A stretch of DNA of 64,000 nt from Neopusillimonas aromaticivorans (GTDB lineage: Bacteria; Pseudomonadota; Gammaproteobacteria; Burkholderiales; Burkholderiaceae_B), in NCBI RefSeq assembly GCF_030344915.1, contig NZ_CP128233.1, forward strand, positions 1,736,001 to 1,800,000, written 5' to 3'. The notes beneath the pieces are model-generated. The model made no database searches. It saw nothing but the letters and a program-made list of their open reading frames with translations, and was not told the DNA's origin. A program made the position numbers and the translations under genes. This document shows, piece after piece, positions 39,488 to 50,404 of this stretch (its first letter is position 1; every line of letters starts with the position of its first letter).

Positions 39488-40694
39488 TGTGAAGGTTGCG
39501 GCCTGCGCCCATGCCGAACGTAAGCGAGCCGCAGGCCAGCAGCAGGTAGAACACTGCCACGGCATGCCAGTTGCCGGTGTATTCGTGCAGCATGCCCACA
39601 ATGACCGGGCCGGTGGCGGCCACGGTATAGCCGACACCTTGCGACATGCCCGACAACGCGGCCGCTACTTGCGGGGTGGGCGAACGCAACACCAGCAGGG
39701 CAAGGGCCATGCTGAACACGCCGCCCAACCCCAGCCCCAGAATGGTGGACCACAGCCACATGCTTTGCAACGGTGCGTAAATGGTGGTCATGAGCCCTGT
39801 TACCGACAACGCGATCATCAGGGCGATGGTGCTGCGCTGGTCTTTGGCCCGGCTGGCCATGATGGGCGCGGCCAGCGAGGTGATCAGTTGCACACCCATG
39901 CAAATGGACAGCATGAACCCGGCCGCCAGTGGCGTCAGGCCGCGGTCGACCAGAATGACGGGCAGCCAGCCGAAAACGCAGTAGGCAATGGCCGATTGAA
40001 TCCCCATGAACAGCGACACTTGCCAGGCCAGTGCGCTGCTGCGCAACCGGGGTAGTTTTGCCGAAGCGGCTGCGGGGTTGGCCTGGCCTGCTTTTGAATA
40101 CGGCAGCCACAGGGCGATGGCGACGAACAGGGGAGATCCCAGAACACCAGGGCCCAGCGCCAGTCGCTGCCAGGAATGGACTCGATGGGCACAGTCAGGG
40201 CGGCTGCGACGGTAGCCCCCAGACACAGGGCAGTGGAGTACAGGCCCATCATGGCGCCGGCCTGGGCCGGGAAGTTCTTTTGATCAGGCTGGGCAACAGG
40301 ACCATGACCACGCTGATGGCGGCACCTGAAATAAAGGTGCCGGCAAACAGCCCCACGGTTCCGAACAGGCTGCGCAAAATGATGCCCAGCGACAGCAGCG
40401 CCATCGCCAGCGTAACCAGTTGCTCGGCCGAGCGAAAGCGCAGTAATTTCGGAGCGAAGGGGCAAAAGCCCCGAAGCATAAAATGGGCAGTGTCAGCAGC
40501 AAGCCCACCTGGGTGCCTGACAGGTTCAGGCTGTGCCGGATGGATTCCACGACCGGGCCGACGCTGATCAGGGCCGAGCGCAGGTTGATCGAAATGAAGC
40601 AGATGGCAAATACCAGAAAAAGCTGGTTGCGGATGCTCGCCGGGTGTGGTGCGGTTTCGGAAACGGGGCGGGTTGCCTGGGTGGGAGATGGCAT
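39465..40694 (-). CDS. MFS transporter, CynX/NimT-like
   Basis: About 410 residues in four frame segments. It begins MPSPTQATRPVSETAPHPAS, then FAICFISINLRSALISVGPV, which is the typical first helix of cyanate-transporter-like (CynX) MFS proteins. It ends LLACGSLTFGMGAGRNLHIT. Breaks lie near 40460, 40270 and 40130. The substrate is unknown; no cyanase is nearby. Its C-terminal codons overlap the convergent flavoprotein gene. Confidence 0.8.
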
Positions 40695-40875
40695 GGCAAA
40701 GTGTTTGAAGCGTTGTCTCAGGGGGTGGCCCCGCTTATGGGGCGCGTTTTTGTGGTTGCCACAAAATCTGTAGCAGTGGCATACCATAGCACCAGTGCGC
40801 TTACAGTGTGCTTTAATGCGGGCAGTTTTCGCATTACGTTACGAATTTTCATTCTCATCCAGCGGTTGTCTTGCC

Positions 40876-42106
40876 ATGTCTACGCGTTCTTCCGGTTTGC
40901 CTCTTGCGTCTAACAGTTTTGCTTACATCACGTTTCTGGCGGGTGTTTGCGCGGCATTGCATGTCTGGAAGCTGCCTCCGGCATTGCCCGAATTGCAGCG
41001 CCAGTTGGGCATGACGCTGGTGGAATCGGGCTTTTTGCTGTCGCTGGTGCAGGTGGGGGGATGACCCTGGGGGTGCTGGTCGGGCTTATGGCTGAAAAAA
41101 TCGGTTTGCGCCGCTGTGTGCTGGCCGGCTTGACCTTGCTGGCCTTCAGTTCGGCGGTGGGGCCATTGTTTGACAGCAAGTCAGCCTTGCTGTTGTCGCG
41201 GGGCATCGAGGGTCTGGGCTTTCTGATGGTGGTCATGCCGGCCCCGGGAATGATCCGGCGTATGGTTGAGCCGGCTTACCTGAGCCGGTTACTGGGGCTG
41301 TGGGGGGCGTATGTTCCGTTGGCCACCATTCTGGCCCTGGTGTTCGGTTCGTGGCTGCTAAGCGTCGCCAGCTGGCAGGTGTTGTGGTGGGTGCTGGCGT
41401 TGCTGACCGCGGTCATCGGTGTGGTGATTTACAGCAAGGTACCTCCTGACGCGGTCTATCGTGTTGCGGGTTCTGATGACCCGGCTGCGTCGAAAGCGCC
41501 CAGGGCGCTGGCGCTGGTCCGCCAGACGCTGACCAGCAAGAATGTCTGGCTGGTGACGCTGTGTGCCATGGTCTACGCGTCCCAGTGGATGGCCGTCGTC
41601 GGCTTCCTGCCGTCGATTTATGTGGCGGAAGGATTTTCGGGCACAACGGCGGGTCTGATGGCGGCACTGGTCGGTGGTTCGAATGCGCTGGGCAGCCTGG
41701 GGGCGGTCGCCTGGTGCACCGCGGGTTTCAGCCGCACAACCTCATCATCACGGCTTTTGTCACGATGTCGGTTTGCACGATTATTGCGTTCGGTGTGGGG
41801 GCACCCAGTTGGTTGCAACTGGTCATGGCCCTGATTTTTTCAGCGGTCGGCGGGCTGGTTCCGGGGAATATGTTTTTCCTGGCGTTGCAGATGTCGCCCT
41901 CGCGTGAGGCGACCTCCACGTCGGTCGGGCTGCTGCAGCAGTGCCTGTCGTTCGGCCAGTTCATTGGGCCGCCGATTGTGGCCTGGGTGGCGACACTGGC
42001 GGGTAACTGGCACATGACCTGGACGGTGTCGGTCGTGCTGTCTGCATTCGGGGTGTTCATGGCGCTGAGTCTGGGCAAGGCCATGCGAGCCCGCGCGTTG
42101 GTTTGA
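40876..42106 (+). CDS. MFS transporter
   Basis: About 410 residues of a 12-helix carrier. It begins MSTRSSGLPLASNSFAYITF, contains GVLVGLMAEKIGLRRCVLAG (MFS loop 2-3 motif form) and ends MALSLGKAMRARALV. Two breaks: the G6 run at 41055-41060 (a seventh G restores QVGGMTLGVLVGL) and near 41720 (GFQPHNLIITAFVTMSV resumes). The substrate is unknown. It is divergent from the CynX-like gene with 181 bases between, which must hold both promoters; I see no clear operator there. Confidence 0.8.
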
Positions 42107-42111
42107 CGCCA

Positions 42112-43014
42112 TCAGGGTGGGGGTGGATGATCACCCGCCTTTTTCCCCAGCCTGACCCCGGTGGCCAGAAACGTGCCGGCCAGTACGATGCAGGCGCCCA
42201 GGATGATGCTCGGGGTCAGCGGCTCATCCAGAAAGATTACGCCCCACATGACGCCCATGGGGGTACCAGAAAGGTGACGGTCATGGTTTTGGTGGGGCCG
42301 ACGCTGGCGAGCAGGCGAAACAAAATGACATAGGCCAGCCCGGTGCATAACACGCCCAGTGCGATGGCCGAGGCCCAGGCGGTAAGCGAGACATTGGCCG
42401 GGTCAGGCCAGGTCAGCAGGGCGAAAGGCAGGAAAATCAGCGCGGTGGTACCCACACTGCCGGCGGCGCTGGCCATCGCATCGACATTCTTCAGGTAAAT
42501 GCTGGTGTAGCACGCGGCCGTGGCATAACACAGGGGCACCCAGCCCGGCCAGAATGGCCAGGAAATGCGCGCTGCCACTGCCCGTATCAGCCAGCAGGTC
42601 ATCCGATACCAGCACCAGAATGCCGATGAACCCCAATATCAAACCGCCGATGCGCGGCAGTGTCATTTTTTCTTTGAGCCAGACCCGTGCAATCAGCCCG
42701 CCAAATAGCGGCGTCATGGCATTGAGAATGGCCAGCAGGCCCGAGGTCAGGTGAAAGGCCGCATAGGACAGCATCAGGAAGGGAAGGGCCGAATTGAACA
42801 GGCCGGCCACGGCGATGCGCTTGTAGTTTTGAACCAGACTGGTCATTTTGCCGAAGACAATGACCAGAACCATCAGGAAGGCGCCACCGGCAAAGGCACG
42901 GATTTCGACCATCGGAATCGAACCAATTTCCCGGATGGACAACAGCATGAACAGAAACGAGCCACTCCAGATGATGCTTAATAGAATGAGGTTGCGCAGG
43001 TCTTTGAGTGGCAT
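42112..43014 (-). CDS. EamA/DMT-family permease
   Basis: About 300 residues with ten membrane helices and the two EamA repeats. It begins MPLKDLRNLILLSIIWSGSF and ends LGKKAGDHPPPP. The repeats show GLLAILNAMTPLFGGLIARV and LASVGPTKTMTVTFLVPPMG. Breaks near 42535 and 42260 are repaired by one base each. Members export amino acids or metabolites. It lies immediately downstream of the TetR-type gene on the same strand (13-base gap), so it may be co-transcribed with the catabolic genes. Confidence 0.82.
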
Positions 43015-43027
43015 AGTGGTTAAACGG

Positions 43028-43651
43028 TCATGAGATACGATGGCCGATTATAGGGAAATCAGGCGCACTGATGCCGTTCAGGAACAGTTCTGAAATCATG
43101 GTCGACAGATCGGCCGGTTTTATGGACCCCGAGGGCTTGTACCAGACCGGAATCCAGTTGGTCATGCCGAAATACAGCATGGCCATGGCGGTTACATTTT
43201 TGCGGCTGATTTCAATATCGGGGCGCAACGATTGGATCAGCAAGACGGCACGGTTGATGATGCGGTCCTGGATCTGGATGACCGACTTCATGGCGGGCTT
43301 GTTCAGGTAGCGCATTTGCGTCAGCAGCACCGTCATTTCTTCCGGCACGCGAATGTATTCATTGACCAGGGTAGTGGTGAAGGCTTGAAACTTTTCTTTC
43401 GGGGCAGATGCCGCTTCGATGGCCGCGTCGATTTTCCAGGCCAGGTCTTCGATTTTCCAGGTGATCAGGCTATACAGGATGGCGTGTTTTGAGCTGTGGT
43501 AGTGATACAGCGATGATTTTTTAACGCCGCATTGGGCGGCAATGTCTTCCAGCAGGGTTTCGCTGTAGCCCTGTTGGGCAAACAGCACGGCGGCTGCCCG
43601 CAAAATGTCTTTCTTTCGGTCTTCGTAATCAAGGGCGCGTGTGCGTGCCAT
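43028..43651 (-). CDS. TetR-family transcriptional regulator
   Basis: The 207-residue protein has the N-terminal TetR helix-turn-helix (LFAQQGYSETLLEDIAAQCG, VKKSSLYHYHSSKHAILYSL) and a variable ligand-binding C-terminal domain. It is intact. It lies at the downstream end of the minus-strand catabolic run that starts at 52219, and is the best candidate regulator of those genes. The repeats at 52252 and 52340 are possible targets, which is inference. Confidence 0.9.
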   Translation of the reverse strand: MARTRALDYEDRKKDILRAAAVLFAQQGYSETLLEDIAAQCGVKKSSLYHYHSSKHAILYSLITWKIEDLAWKIDAAIEAASAPKEKFQAFTTTLVNEYIRVPEEMTVLLTQMRYLNKPAMKSVIQIQDRIINRAVLLIQSLRPDIEISRKNVTAMAMLYFGMTNWIPVWYKPSGSIKPADLSTMISELFLNGISAPDFPIIGHRIS

Positions 43652-43671
43652 GGTTATCTCGTGGTGAACAC

Positions 43672-44334
43672 TCAGGACTTGCCCGATTGTCGGCGCAATT
43701 CCAGCCGGATGTCATTAATGACATGGGCGATGCTGGGGCGTGCGGCCAGTTTCTCAAGGTAAGCGGGCAAAGTGGGCAGGGCGGTGGCCATCAGGTCGCC
43801 GGCACCGACGAAGTGCAGGGCGCGCTGCACTGTGGTCAGGTGGGCCCAGGCCGTGGCGTCAGCCTGGCTGAAGGTGTCGCCGCACAGCCAGGGGTCAAAC
43901 GAGGCCCGGCGCGCCAGAAACTTCAGGCCTTTTTCGGCCTGCTGGATGGCGCGGTCGGCTTGCCCGGTTTCCAGCGTGGCGCCCCAGAATGCTGCACCGT
44001 AAAGGTCTCTGACCGGCAGTTCGATGTACAGCTCAAGGTACTGAACCAGTTCACGGCAGCGTGCGCGATCGACGGGATGAACAGGGAACAGGCTGGGGGC
44101 GTCGCCCCGGGTTTCTTCCAGGTACTCGATGATCGCGGCAGATTCGTGCAGGCAATGCCCGTCGGGTGTTTGCAGCCACGGGATTTTCCCGGTGGGGCTG
44201 CCAGCCTGCGGCCACAGGTCCGCGGGCAGCGCATGCACCTCTTCGAAGGCCCGTCCTTGCTCAAGCAGGGCAATCTTGACCTTGTTGTAGTAGTTGCTTA
44301 GCGGAGTGCCGTGAAGACGCAAGAGGCTGCTCAT
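43672..44334 (-). CDS. Glutathione S-transferase family protein
   Basis: The 220-residue protein has a thioredoxin-like N-terminal domain (LRLHGTPLSNYYNKVKIALL, GKIPWLQTPDGHCLHESAAI) and an all-helical C-terminal domain with WLCGDTFSQADATAW. GSTs in aromatic catabolic operons act as isomerases, ether cleavers or detoxifiers. Zeta-type maleylacetoacetate isomerase motifs (SSCSxRVR) are not seen, so the exact role is open. It is intact and lies 19 bases after the acyl-CoA ligase gene. Confidence 0.88.
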   Translation of the reverse strand: MSSLLRLHGTPLSNYYNKVKIALLEQGRAFEEVHALPADLWPQAGSPTGKIPWLQTPDGHCLHESAAIIEYLEETRGDAPSLFPVHPVDRARCRELVQYLELYIELPVRDLYGAAFWGATLETGQADRAIQQAEKGLKFLARRASFDPWLCGDTFSQADATAWAHLTTVQRALHFVGAGDLMATALPTLPAYLEKLAARPSIAHVINDIRLELRRQSGKS

Positions 44335-44353
44335 GGGGTGCTCCGTAACCGGT

Positions 44354-46247
44354 TCAGGTAATGATCAGGCAGTCGCCTGCCGAGACGGGGCAATCGTACA
44401 GCCGTTTGACGGCATCGGCCCGCTTTTTCAGAACGCCGGACTGGTTAATGTAGCCTTTGTCGGTGATTTCGTTGTCATCAATATTGGGGGCGCTGTCCAG
44501 CAGCATGGCCCGGATGATGCGGGTGCTGCTTCCCGGGAAGTTGACGTTGTGCCGTTCAATGCCTTGACGTATGACATCCAGCAGCGGGCCATGACGGGCG
44601 ATGTCGGCATCGCTGGCCTCGGCCAATTCCGGGAATTTCTTGCGAATTTGCGTTGTGTTCAGGAAAAACAGGGCACCCAGTTCGTCGCGGTCGTGGCCGG
44701 TCAGGACGGCATCGGTTACGAAGGGGTGAAGCTGGGGCAGCAGGTTGCCACGTACCGTGGCGACAGAAACCCAGTGCCGGTGGCCAGCTTGAAGTTCTCG
44801 GACAGTCGGCCGGCATACATCAGGCCGTCTTCCGGGTGGTCGGTATCGACGAAGGTCACGGCATCGCCGGTCAGCAGGAAGCCTTCGTCGTCGTAGCTTT
44901 TCTGGTTGGCGGCCGGGTCATTGAAATATCCGCGCGTGATGTTGGCCCCACGGAAGCGGATCTCGTAACGGTCATCCAGCGGTACCAGCTTGGCTTCGAC
45001 GCCGGGCGCGGGCAGGCCCAGGGTGCCCAGCACTTTCGGGTTCCACCAGATCAGGGTGGCCGGCATGGTGGTTTCTGTTGAACCCAATGACGATGACACC
45101 GGAATGCGCCGGCCCGTGGCCTGGGCGCTGAATTGCTCGAGCTTGAGCAGGGTGTTGGGCGACAGCGAAGCCCCGCCGTACACGATGACTTGAAGGTTGG
45201 GGAAAATATCGTTGGCGATTTCAGGATCGTCTTCCATGGCGGCCACCAGCATGTCCAGCCCGCGCGGCACATTGGTCATGACGTTGGGCTTGATGGTGCG
45301 CAGGTTGTTGACTGTGCGGCCGATCAACTGGGGGACAGGCTTGCCGTCATCCAGATACAGGGTGCCCCCGTGGCGCAGTACCAGAGACAGGGCACCGTGG
45401 GCACCGGCCGTATGATTCCAGGGTAGCCAGTCCACCATGACCAGCGGTGCCTCGGAAAGGAAGGGCCATACCTGGTCCCACAGCACACCCGACGCGACGA
45501 TATTGCGTTGGGTCATGATGACGGCTTTGGGGCTGCCTGTTGAGCCCGAAGTGAGCAGCAGGCGGGCGATGGTGTCAAGGTTGACCTTCGCGAAGGCCTC
45601 GTCAACCGCCGGGGTGGGCGGTGTCTGAAGCGCCTGATCCAGTGTAAACGCGCCTGTCGGGGCGTCGGTGTCACACAGCCAAATGGCGTTGGGCGTGTGC
45701 TCGCGGGCAACGGTCATGGCCTTGGCAAAGCGCTTGCCCGAGCTGGCATACACGAGGCCGGGCCCGAAACGCTGCGACAGGTCGGCGATCTTCCCGCAGG
45801 CTTCCGACATGAGACTGTAGGCGGGCGATACCGGCATGACGGGTACGCCGATTTGCATGGCGGCAAACTGCAGCAGGGCCTGGTTGATGCTGTTTTCGCT
45901 GAGGATCAGCAGGGGTGCCCGGCCGGCAGCTTCTGGTCCAGCAACCATTGCGACAGGGCATTGACCTTGGCCAGCGCCTGGGCGTAAGTCAGGCGCTCCC
46001 AATCGCCAGTTGCACCCATCTGGGCCAGAAATGTCTGTTCCGGGCGGCTGGCGGCGTGGCGGCGCAGGTATTCGCCGAGCTGTTGTACCGGCAGCGCATT
46101 GAGGGGTTGCGCATTGGACAGCAGTACGGTGCCGTCTGGACGGGTATCCAGCCGGATATCGACGGGCGCAAAATTGACGTTGCGAAAAGGCGCGTCGGGG
46201 CGAAGGGGTTCAATGGCCTGAATGGCTTCGGGGATATGACGGGTCAT
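44354..46247 (-). CDS. Feruloyl-CoA synthetase-like acid-CoA ligase
   Basis: About 631 residues of an AMP-forming ligase, longer than ordinary acyl-CoA synthetases and matching the feruloyl-CoA synthase type. Motifs: LLLTSGSTGSPKAVIMTQRN (P-loop), VDWLPWNHTAGAHGALSLVL, SSSLGSTETTMPATLIWWNP, GYFNDPAANQKSYDDEGFLL and GDAVTFVDTDHPEDGLMYAG. Breaks lie near 45920 and in the region 44710-44745. The substrate would be a hydroxycinnamate, arylalkanoate or a ring-cleavage acid. The start is the ATG at 46247 (MTRHIPEAIQAIEPLRPD). It overlaps the tail of the MDR gene. Confidence 0.85.
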
Positions 46248-47267
46248 TGCTGCGGATTCCGTGAAAATCAGGGGCGCGAAAGCCCAGTAGTACCTTGGTG
46301 CCGCGCGGGGCACTGGAAAAACGTTCCCAGATGTCGGCGAACTGGCGTCCAGGCCATGTTTCGTGAGGCGAGGGCGTCAGGATGCCTTGGGCCATCAGGT
46401 CGAACATTTCCGCCATCTGGCGTGTGAAATGGCCGGTTTCCTGAATCAGCAGGCCACCGCAATACACCCCCATGATCGAGGCGCCTTTGAGCAGCAGCAG
46501 GTTGGTGGGAATTTTCGGGATCTGGCCGGCGGCAAAGCCGATGACCAGCAGGCGGCCACGCCAGGCCAGGTTACGTACGGCCGGTTCGGTGTACAGATCA
46601 CCCACCGGATCGACCACGATGTCGGCGCCTTGTTTGCCCAGCATCTGACGCAAGCCGTCTTTCAGCGCCTCGGGTGCAACCGACAGGTGGGTGTCCGTGG
46701 CGGTGTCCGTGATATTCAGTGCCGTGCCGGCTCTCACCACCGTGAAGACATGGGCGCCATTGTGCCGGGCAATCTGTACGCAGGCTTTGCCAACCGCTCC
46801 GTTGGCCCCCAGGACCAGCACGCGATCGCCTGCGGCCAGTTGCGCGCGGTCAATCAGTCCGTGGTAGGCGGTCAGGTGTGAGTTGATTGAAGCGACCGCG
46901 TCTGCCGGTGCCAGGCCGTCAGGAATCTTGACCAGACGATGGGCCGGTGCCACCAGGTGCGTGGCCCATGCGCCGCAGACGCCACTGGAGACGACCCGGT
47001 CGCCCGGCGCAAAGCCTGTGACATGGTCGCCCACAGCGGTGACGGTACCGGCGGCATCAAAGCCGGGGTAAAGGGCAGTTCGGGCTTTTCCTGGTAACGG
47101 CCCTGAACCAGGAGGTGATCGGTGAAATTGAAAGCTGAACAGTCGATCGCAAGGCGCACTTCACCGGAGCCCAGGGGCGTTTCGGAAACGCCTTCAATAA
47201 CGTGGATTTCAGGCGGGTTGCCGTAGGCGGTGCAGCGCAGGGCGAAGTCGTTGGAAGTCTGGCTCAT
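46210..47267 (-). CDS. NADPH:quinone oxidoreductase-like MDR family protein
   Basis: A protein of about 352 residues with the GroES-like N-terminal domain (SAFNFTDHLLVQGRYQEKPE, then GFDAAGTVTAVGDHVTGFAP after repair) and the Rossmann domain (GDRVLVLGANGAVGKACVQI). The structural and catalytic zinc ligands of alcohol dehydrogenases are absent, which places it with zinc-free quinone oxidoreductase or enoyl-reductase types. One break near 47065 is repaired by one C. The real C-terminus is unsure, as the last 25 residues read past the usual family end into the ligase start. Confidence 0.83.
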
Positions 47268-47292
47268 GGGAAACAGGGTCGCAAGATTGGAG

Positions 47293-47318
47293 CGGGCACG
47301 CCGTTGCCGGCGTGCCCG
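47293..47318. other. Perfect 11-bp hairpin between solute-binding and MDR genes
   Basis: CGGGCACGCCG (47293-47303) and CGGCGTGCCCG (47308-47318) pair without mismatch around a TTGC loop. No T-run follows on the minus strand, so it is more likely an RNA-stabilising or processing hairpin within the transcript than a terminator. Confidence 0.6.
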
Positions 47319-47379
47319 GTGAACTACACGGAGAAAACGGGGGACGGGCAAACCGGCGGGTTTGCCCGAAGCCTGGCGC

Positions 47380-48524
47380 TTACTTGGCCAGAGCGAACTT
47401 GCCGTCTTTGACGGTAACCAGCTCGACGCCACGCTCGTCAAAGCCGCTGTGGTCTTCGGGTGTCATGTTGTAAACACCTTGTGTACCAGGGACTTCCTTG
47501 ATTTTCTCAAGGGCGTCACGCAGGGCCACGCGGAATTCTTCAGTGCCGGGCTTGGCCACTTTGAGCGCCTCGGGAACCGCGGCTTGCAGCAGAATGCCGG
47601 CGTCCATCATGTTGCCGCCAAAGGTGGCGGGCTCGTTGCCGTGTGCTGCTTTATAGGCGTTGATGTAGTCAAGCGCGACTTTTTTGGACGGGTTGCTTTC
47701 AGGGACGTCGTTGGGCACCAGCATGACGCTGCCGCCCAGGATGGTGCCTTCAACCTTGGGGCCGCCCAGTTTGATGAACTCGGTCAGCGCTGCACCGTGG
47801 GTTTGGTAGAACGTGCCTTTGTAGTTCATGTCAGTGAGTGTGACCTGGGGCAGTACAGCGGGGCCGCCAGGGCCGCGATGAGGACTGCGTCGGGCTTGGC
47901 TGACAGTACGCGCAGGGCCTGACCGGTGACTGACGTGTCAGGGCGCTTGAAGCGTTCGTTGGCAACGATTTCAATGCCACGCTCTTTGGCCGCGTCAGAG
48001 GCCACTTTGAACCAGGTTTCACCAAAGGTGTCGCCGGTGCCGATGAAGCCGATTTTCTTGACGCCGTTGGCTTTCATGTGGTCGAACAGTTTGTTGGCGA
48101 CCAGACCATCGTTTTGCGTGGTTTTGAAGATCCAGCGGCGTTTTTCGTCCATGGGCAGAACGATGGCAATGGTGCCTACCGGTGCCAGGACGGGTAGCTT
48201 GGCTTCGGCGGCGAAGTCAAGGATGGCCATGGCGTTGGGTGAGCTTGAAGGCCCGGCCAGAACGTCGATTTTTTCTTCAGAAATCAGTTTCTTGATGAGG
48301 GTGACGGATTGCGAAGGGTCGCTGGCATCGTCAAATGCGATGTATTCGACTTTTTCCCCGCCAATTTCGGTCGGCATGAGCTGGATGGTGTTCTTTTGGG
48401 GAATACCGATTAGCGATACGGGACCGGTGGACGAGGTAATGACACCGACTTTGAGTTGGGCGTGTGCCGAAGCGGCAAATGCCAGACCGGCGACCACGGC
48501 GAGCAGGGTCTTTTTCAGTTGCAT
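47380..48524 (-). CDS. Branched-chain amino acid-type ABC transporter substrate-binding protein
   Basis: About 381 residues. A clear signal peptide is present (MQLKKTLLAVVAGLAFAASA then HAQ). The mature type I periplasmic receptor shows LKVGVITSSTGPVSLIGIPQ, VLAGPSSSPNAMAILDFAAE and GFIGTGDTFGETWFKVASDA. One break near 47865 is repaired by one base before AVLPQVTLTDMNYKG. No permease or ATPase genes are beside it, so it must share a transporter elsewhere. Aromatic-acid operons often hold such orphan receptors. An 8-bp inverted repeat (48559-48566 / 48583-48590) lies in its leader. Confidence 0.88.
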
Positions 48525-48628
48525 GTAGGAGGTCTCCTGATTACGTTTGGTTAAGGTGAGAAAGACTCTGCCATCTTAGCGGGTCTTTCTGTCCTGGGCT
48601 ATTAGTGAAATCCTGCCCTTTGTTCGAC

Positions 48629-49114
48629 TCATGCGTCGGGTGTTGCGCTGGCATAACGACCCTTCCAGTACACCAGCGGAGGGCCTTCATGGTGGGTGAA
48701 CCGGCTGACCCGACCAAGAATGATGTCGTGGTCACCGGCTTCGATCAGGGCATGGGTGTCGCATTCGAACGCGGCCAGTGCGCCGTCAATGAGCGGCAGG
48801 CCGTCGTCGGAGACCGAACAGGCCATACCGTCAAAGCGGTGTTCGATGGGCCCGGTCATTTGCTGGGCCACCTGCTTTTGATCGTGCGCCAGAATATTGA
48901 CGACGAATCGCCCCTGCTGGCTGATGATCTGGTGCGCCGTTGAGCCCCGAATGACATTCCAGCTGATCAGCGGCGGGTCCATCGAGACACTGACAAATGA
49001 ATTAATGGTCAGGCCATAGGGCGCACCCTGTGTGTCGAGGGTGGTGATGACCGCAATGCCGGTGGCAAAGCGGCCAAAGGCCTGACGCAGTTCGGGTTTG
49101 TGGTTATTCGTCAT
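48629..49114 (-). CDS. Flavin reductase (HpaC-like) family protein
   Basis: The 161-residue protein has the flavin-reductase domain: QAFGRFATGIAVITTLDTQG, PYGLTINSFVSVSMDPPLIS, and GDHDIILGRVSRFTHHEGPP near the end. These enzymes use NAD(P)H to make free reduced flavin for a partner monooxygenase. The ATG at 49114 lies inside the end of the acyl-CoA-dehydrogenase-fold gene (11-base overlap), so the two are co-translated and probably work together. It is intact in one frame. Confidence 0.88.
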   Translation of the reverse strand: MTNNHKPELRQAFGRFATGIAVITTLDTQGAPYGLTINSFVSVSMDPPLISWNVIRGSTAHQIISQQGRFVVNILAHDQKQVAQQMTGPIEHRFDGMACSVSDDGLPLIDGALAAFECDTHALIEAGDHDIILGRVSRFTHHEGPPLVYWKGRYASATPDA

Positions 49115-50366
49115 CACGTTCGCCTTCCTTGTAAAGCAGGCCATAGCCCAGACGGTCAATGCAGATTTCGGCCGTCCAGGGCAGCATCAGGGCACCGCAG
49201 CGGCTGTCGCGGAACAAACGTTCAAGCGGGAATGTTTTCAGCATGGCCTGGCCTCCGCAGACGCGTACGGCCATGGATGTGATTTCAGCACAGTATTCCA
49301 TGACGGTGTACTGGCAGGCAAAGGCGCGTGAACGTTCTTCGCGGCTGGGGCGGCGCTTGAACTCCGACGTGACGCGATGGAACAATGCCCAGGCCTGTTG
49401 CAGCTTGATGTACATCTCGGCGATGGCGTGTTGTTTGGTCGGGTACATGCGACGCTTGACGTTGACACCCGCAACGTCGCCGCGCAGGTAGGCAACGGCA
49501 AAGTCGTATGCGGCCTGCGCCACACCCATGTAGGTGGGGGTGAGGGTCATGAACATGTGCGGGTACTGCGAAGCCGCCTTGATGTAAATGCCGCGCGGCA
49601 TGAGCTGGGCAGTTTCGGGGACCAGAACGTCTTTGAAAATCAGTGTGCGTGACACGGTGCCGCGCATGCCCAGCGGGTCCCAGTCGCCCACTACGGAAAC
49701 GCCGGGGGCGTCGGCCGGGATGGCCATGAACAGGGTGTCGGCCAGGGTGGCACCGGGGACGTCGTCGGTACACAGTACGCCGTAGTAGTCCGCATGGCCG
49801 GACAGTGAAGCGAAAATTTTCTTGCCGTTCAGTACCCAGCCATCGGCGGTACGGGTCGCGGTGGTGCCAAAAGCGTGTTTGCCGGCGGCGGCGCCACTGC
49901 CTTCCGAAAACGGTTGCGAGTAGATTTTGCCGGCCAGCATGTTGCCGTAATGAATGCGGCGGTTTGCTTCGTGAGCCTCACGCTCTTCGTCGGTCAGCTC
50001 CATGGCGTCGATCATGTCGGCGGTCCAGAGCGAGTTGGCGTTGTGCATGTTGAAGGTGTTGGCCGTGTTGCCACAGTAGTAGGCAATGCGGCTGGCGACC
50101 AGGGTGTAGGTACGGTAGTCGGCACCCAGACCGCCCAGGCGTTTGGGAACGCACAGTCCCAGGAAGCCCATTTCTTTCAGGTCGTCGTAGTTTTCAGTGG
50201 GGAAACTGGCTTCGCGGTCGTATTTGAAGGCGCGTTCGGCCCATTTGACGCCATATTCGTCAACTTTGGCGATAAGTGCTTTTTGTTCGGCCGTAAGGGG
50301 CAGGCCGTTGAAGTGTGCGTTGGCGTCGGCGGAGTGGGCGTATTCGGCGAGGTAGCTGCTGTCCAT
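49104..50366 (-). CDS. Acyl-CoA dehydrogenase-fold flavoprotein, possible group D monooxygenase
   Basis: The 420-residue protein has the ACAD three-domain layout: N-terminal helices (GLPLTAEQKALIAKVDEYGV), central beta domain (SQPFSEGSGAAAGKHAFGTT, then LNGKKIFASLSGHADYY) and C-terminal helices (VRVCGGQAMLKTFPLERLFR). The usual ACAD catalytic and tail region (YEGTxxIxR) is replaced by RDSRCGALMLPWTAEICIDR, and the usual acyl-CoA-type glutamate is not evident. With the overlapping flavin reductase gene this favours a two-component flavin monooxygenase (DszC/HsaA/HpaB-like) over a true acyl-CoA dehydrogenase. The start MDSSYLAEYAHSADA follows the hydrolase stop by 38 bases; the frame runs upstream into the hydrolase only by a frameshift artefact. 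Confidence 0.75.
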   Translation of the reverse strand: MDSSYLAEYAHSADANAHFNGLPLTAEQKALIAKVDEYGVKWAERAFKYDREASFPTENYDDLKEMGFLGLCVPKRLGGLGADYRTYTLVASRIAYYCGNTANTFNMHNANSLWTADMIDAMELTDEEREAHEANRRIHYGNMLAGKIYSQPFSEGSGAAAGKHAFGTTATRTADGWVLNGKKIFASLSGHADYYGVLCTDDVPGATLADTLFMAIPADAPGVSVVGDWDPLGMRGTVSRTLIFKDVLVPETAQLMPRGIYIKAASQYPHMFMTLTPTYMGVAQAAYDFAVAYLRGDVAGVNVKRRMYPTKQHAIAEMYIKLQQAWALFHRVTSEFKRRPSREERSRAFACQYTVMEYCAEITSMAVRVCGGQAMLKTFPLERLFRDSRCGALMLPWTAEICIDRLGYGLLYKEGERDDE

Positions 50367-50404
50367 GATGGGTGTCCGGTATCGGGTTGAACGTAAGTCG
50401 GTTG

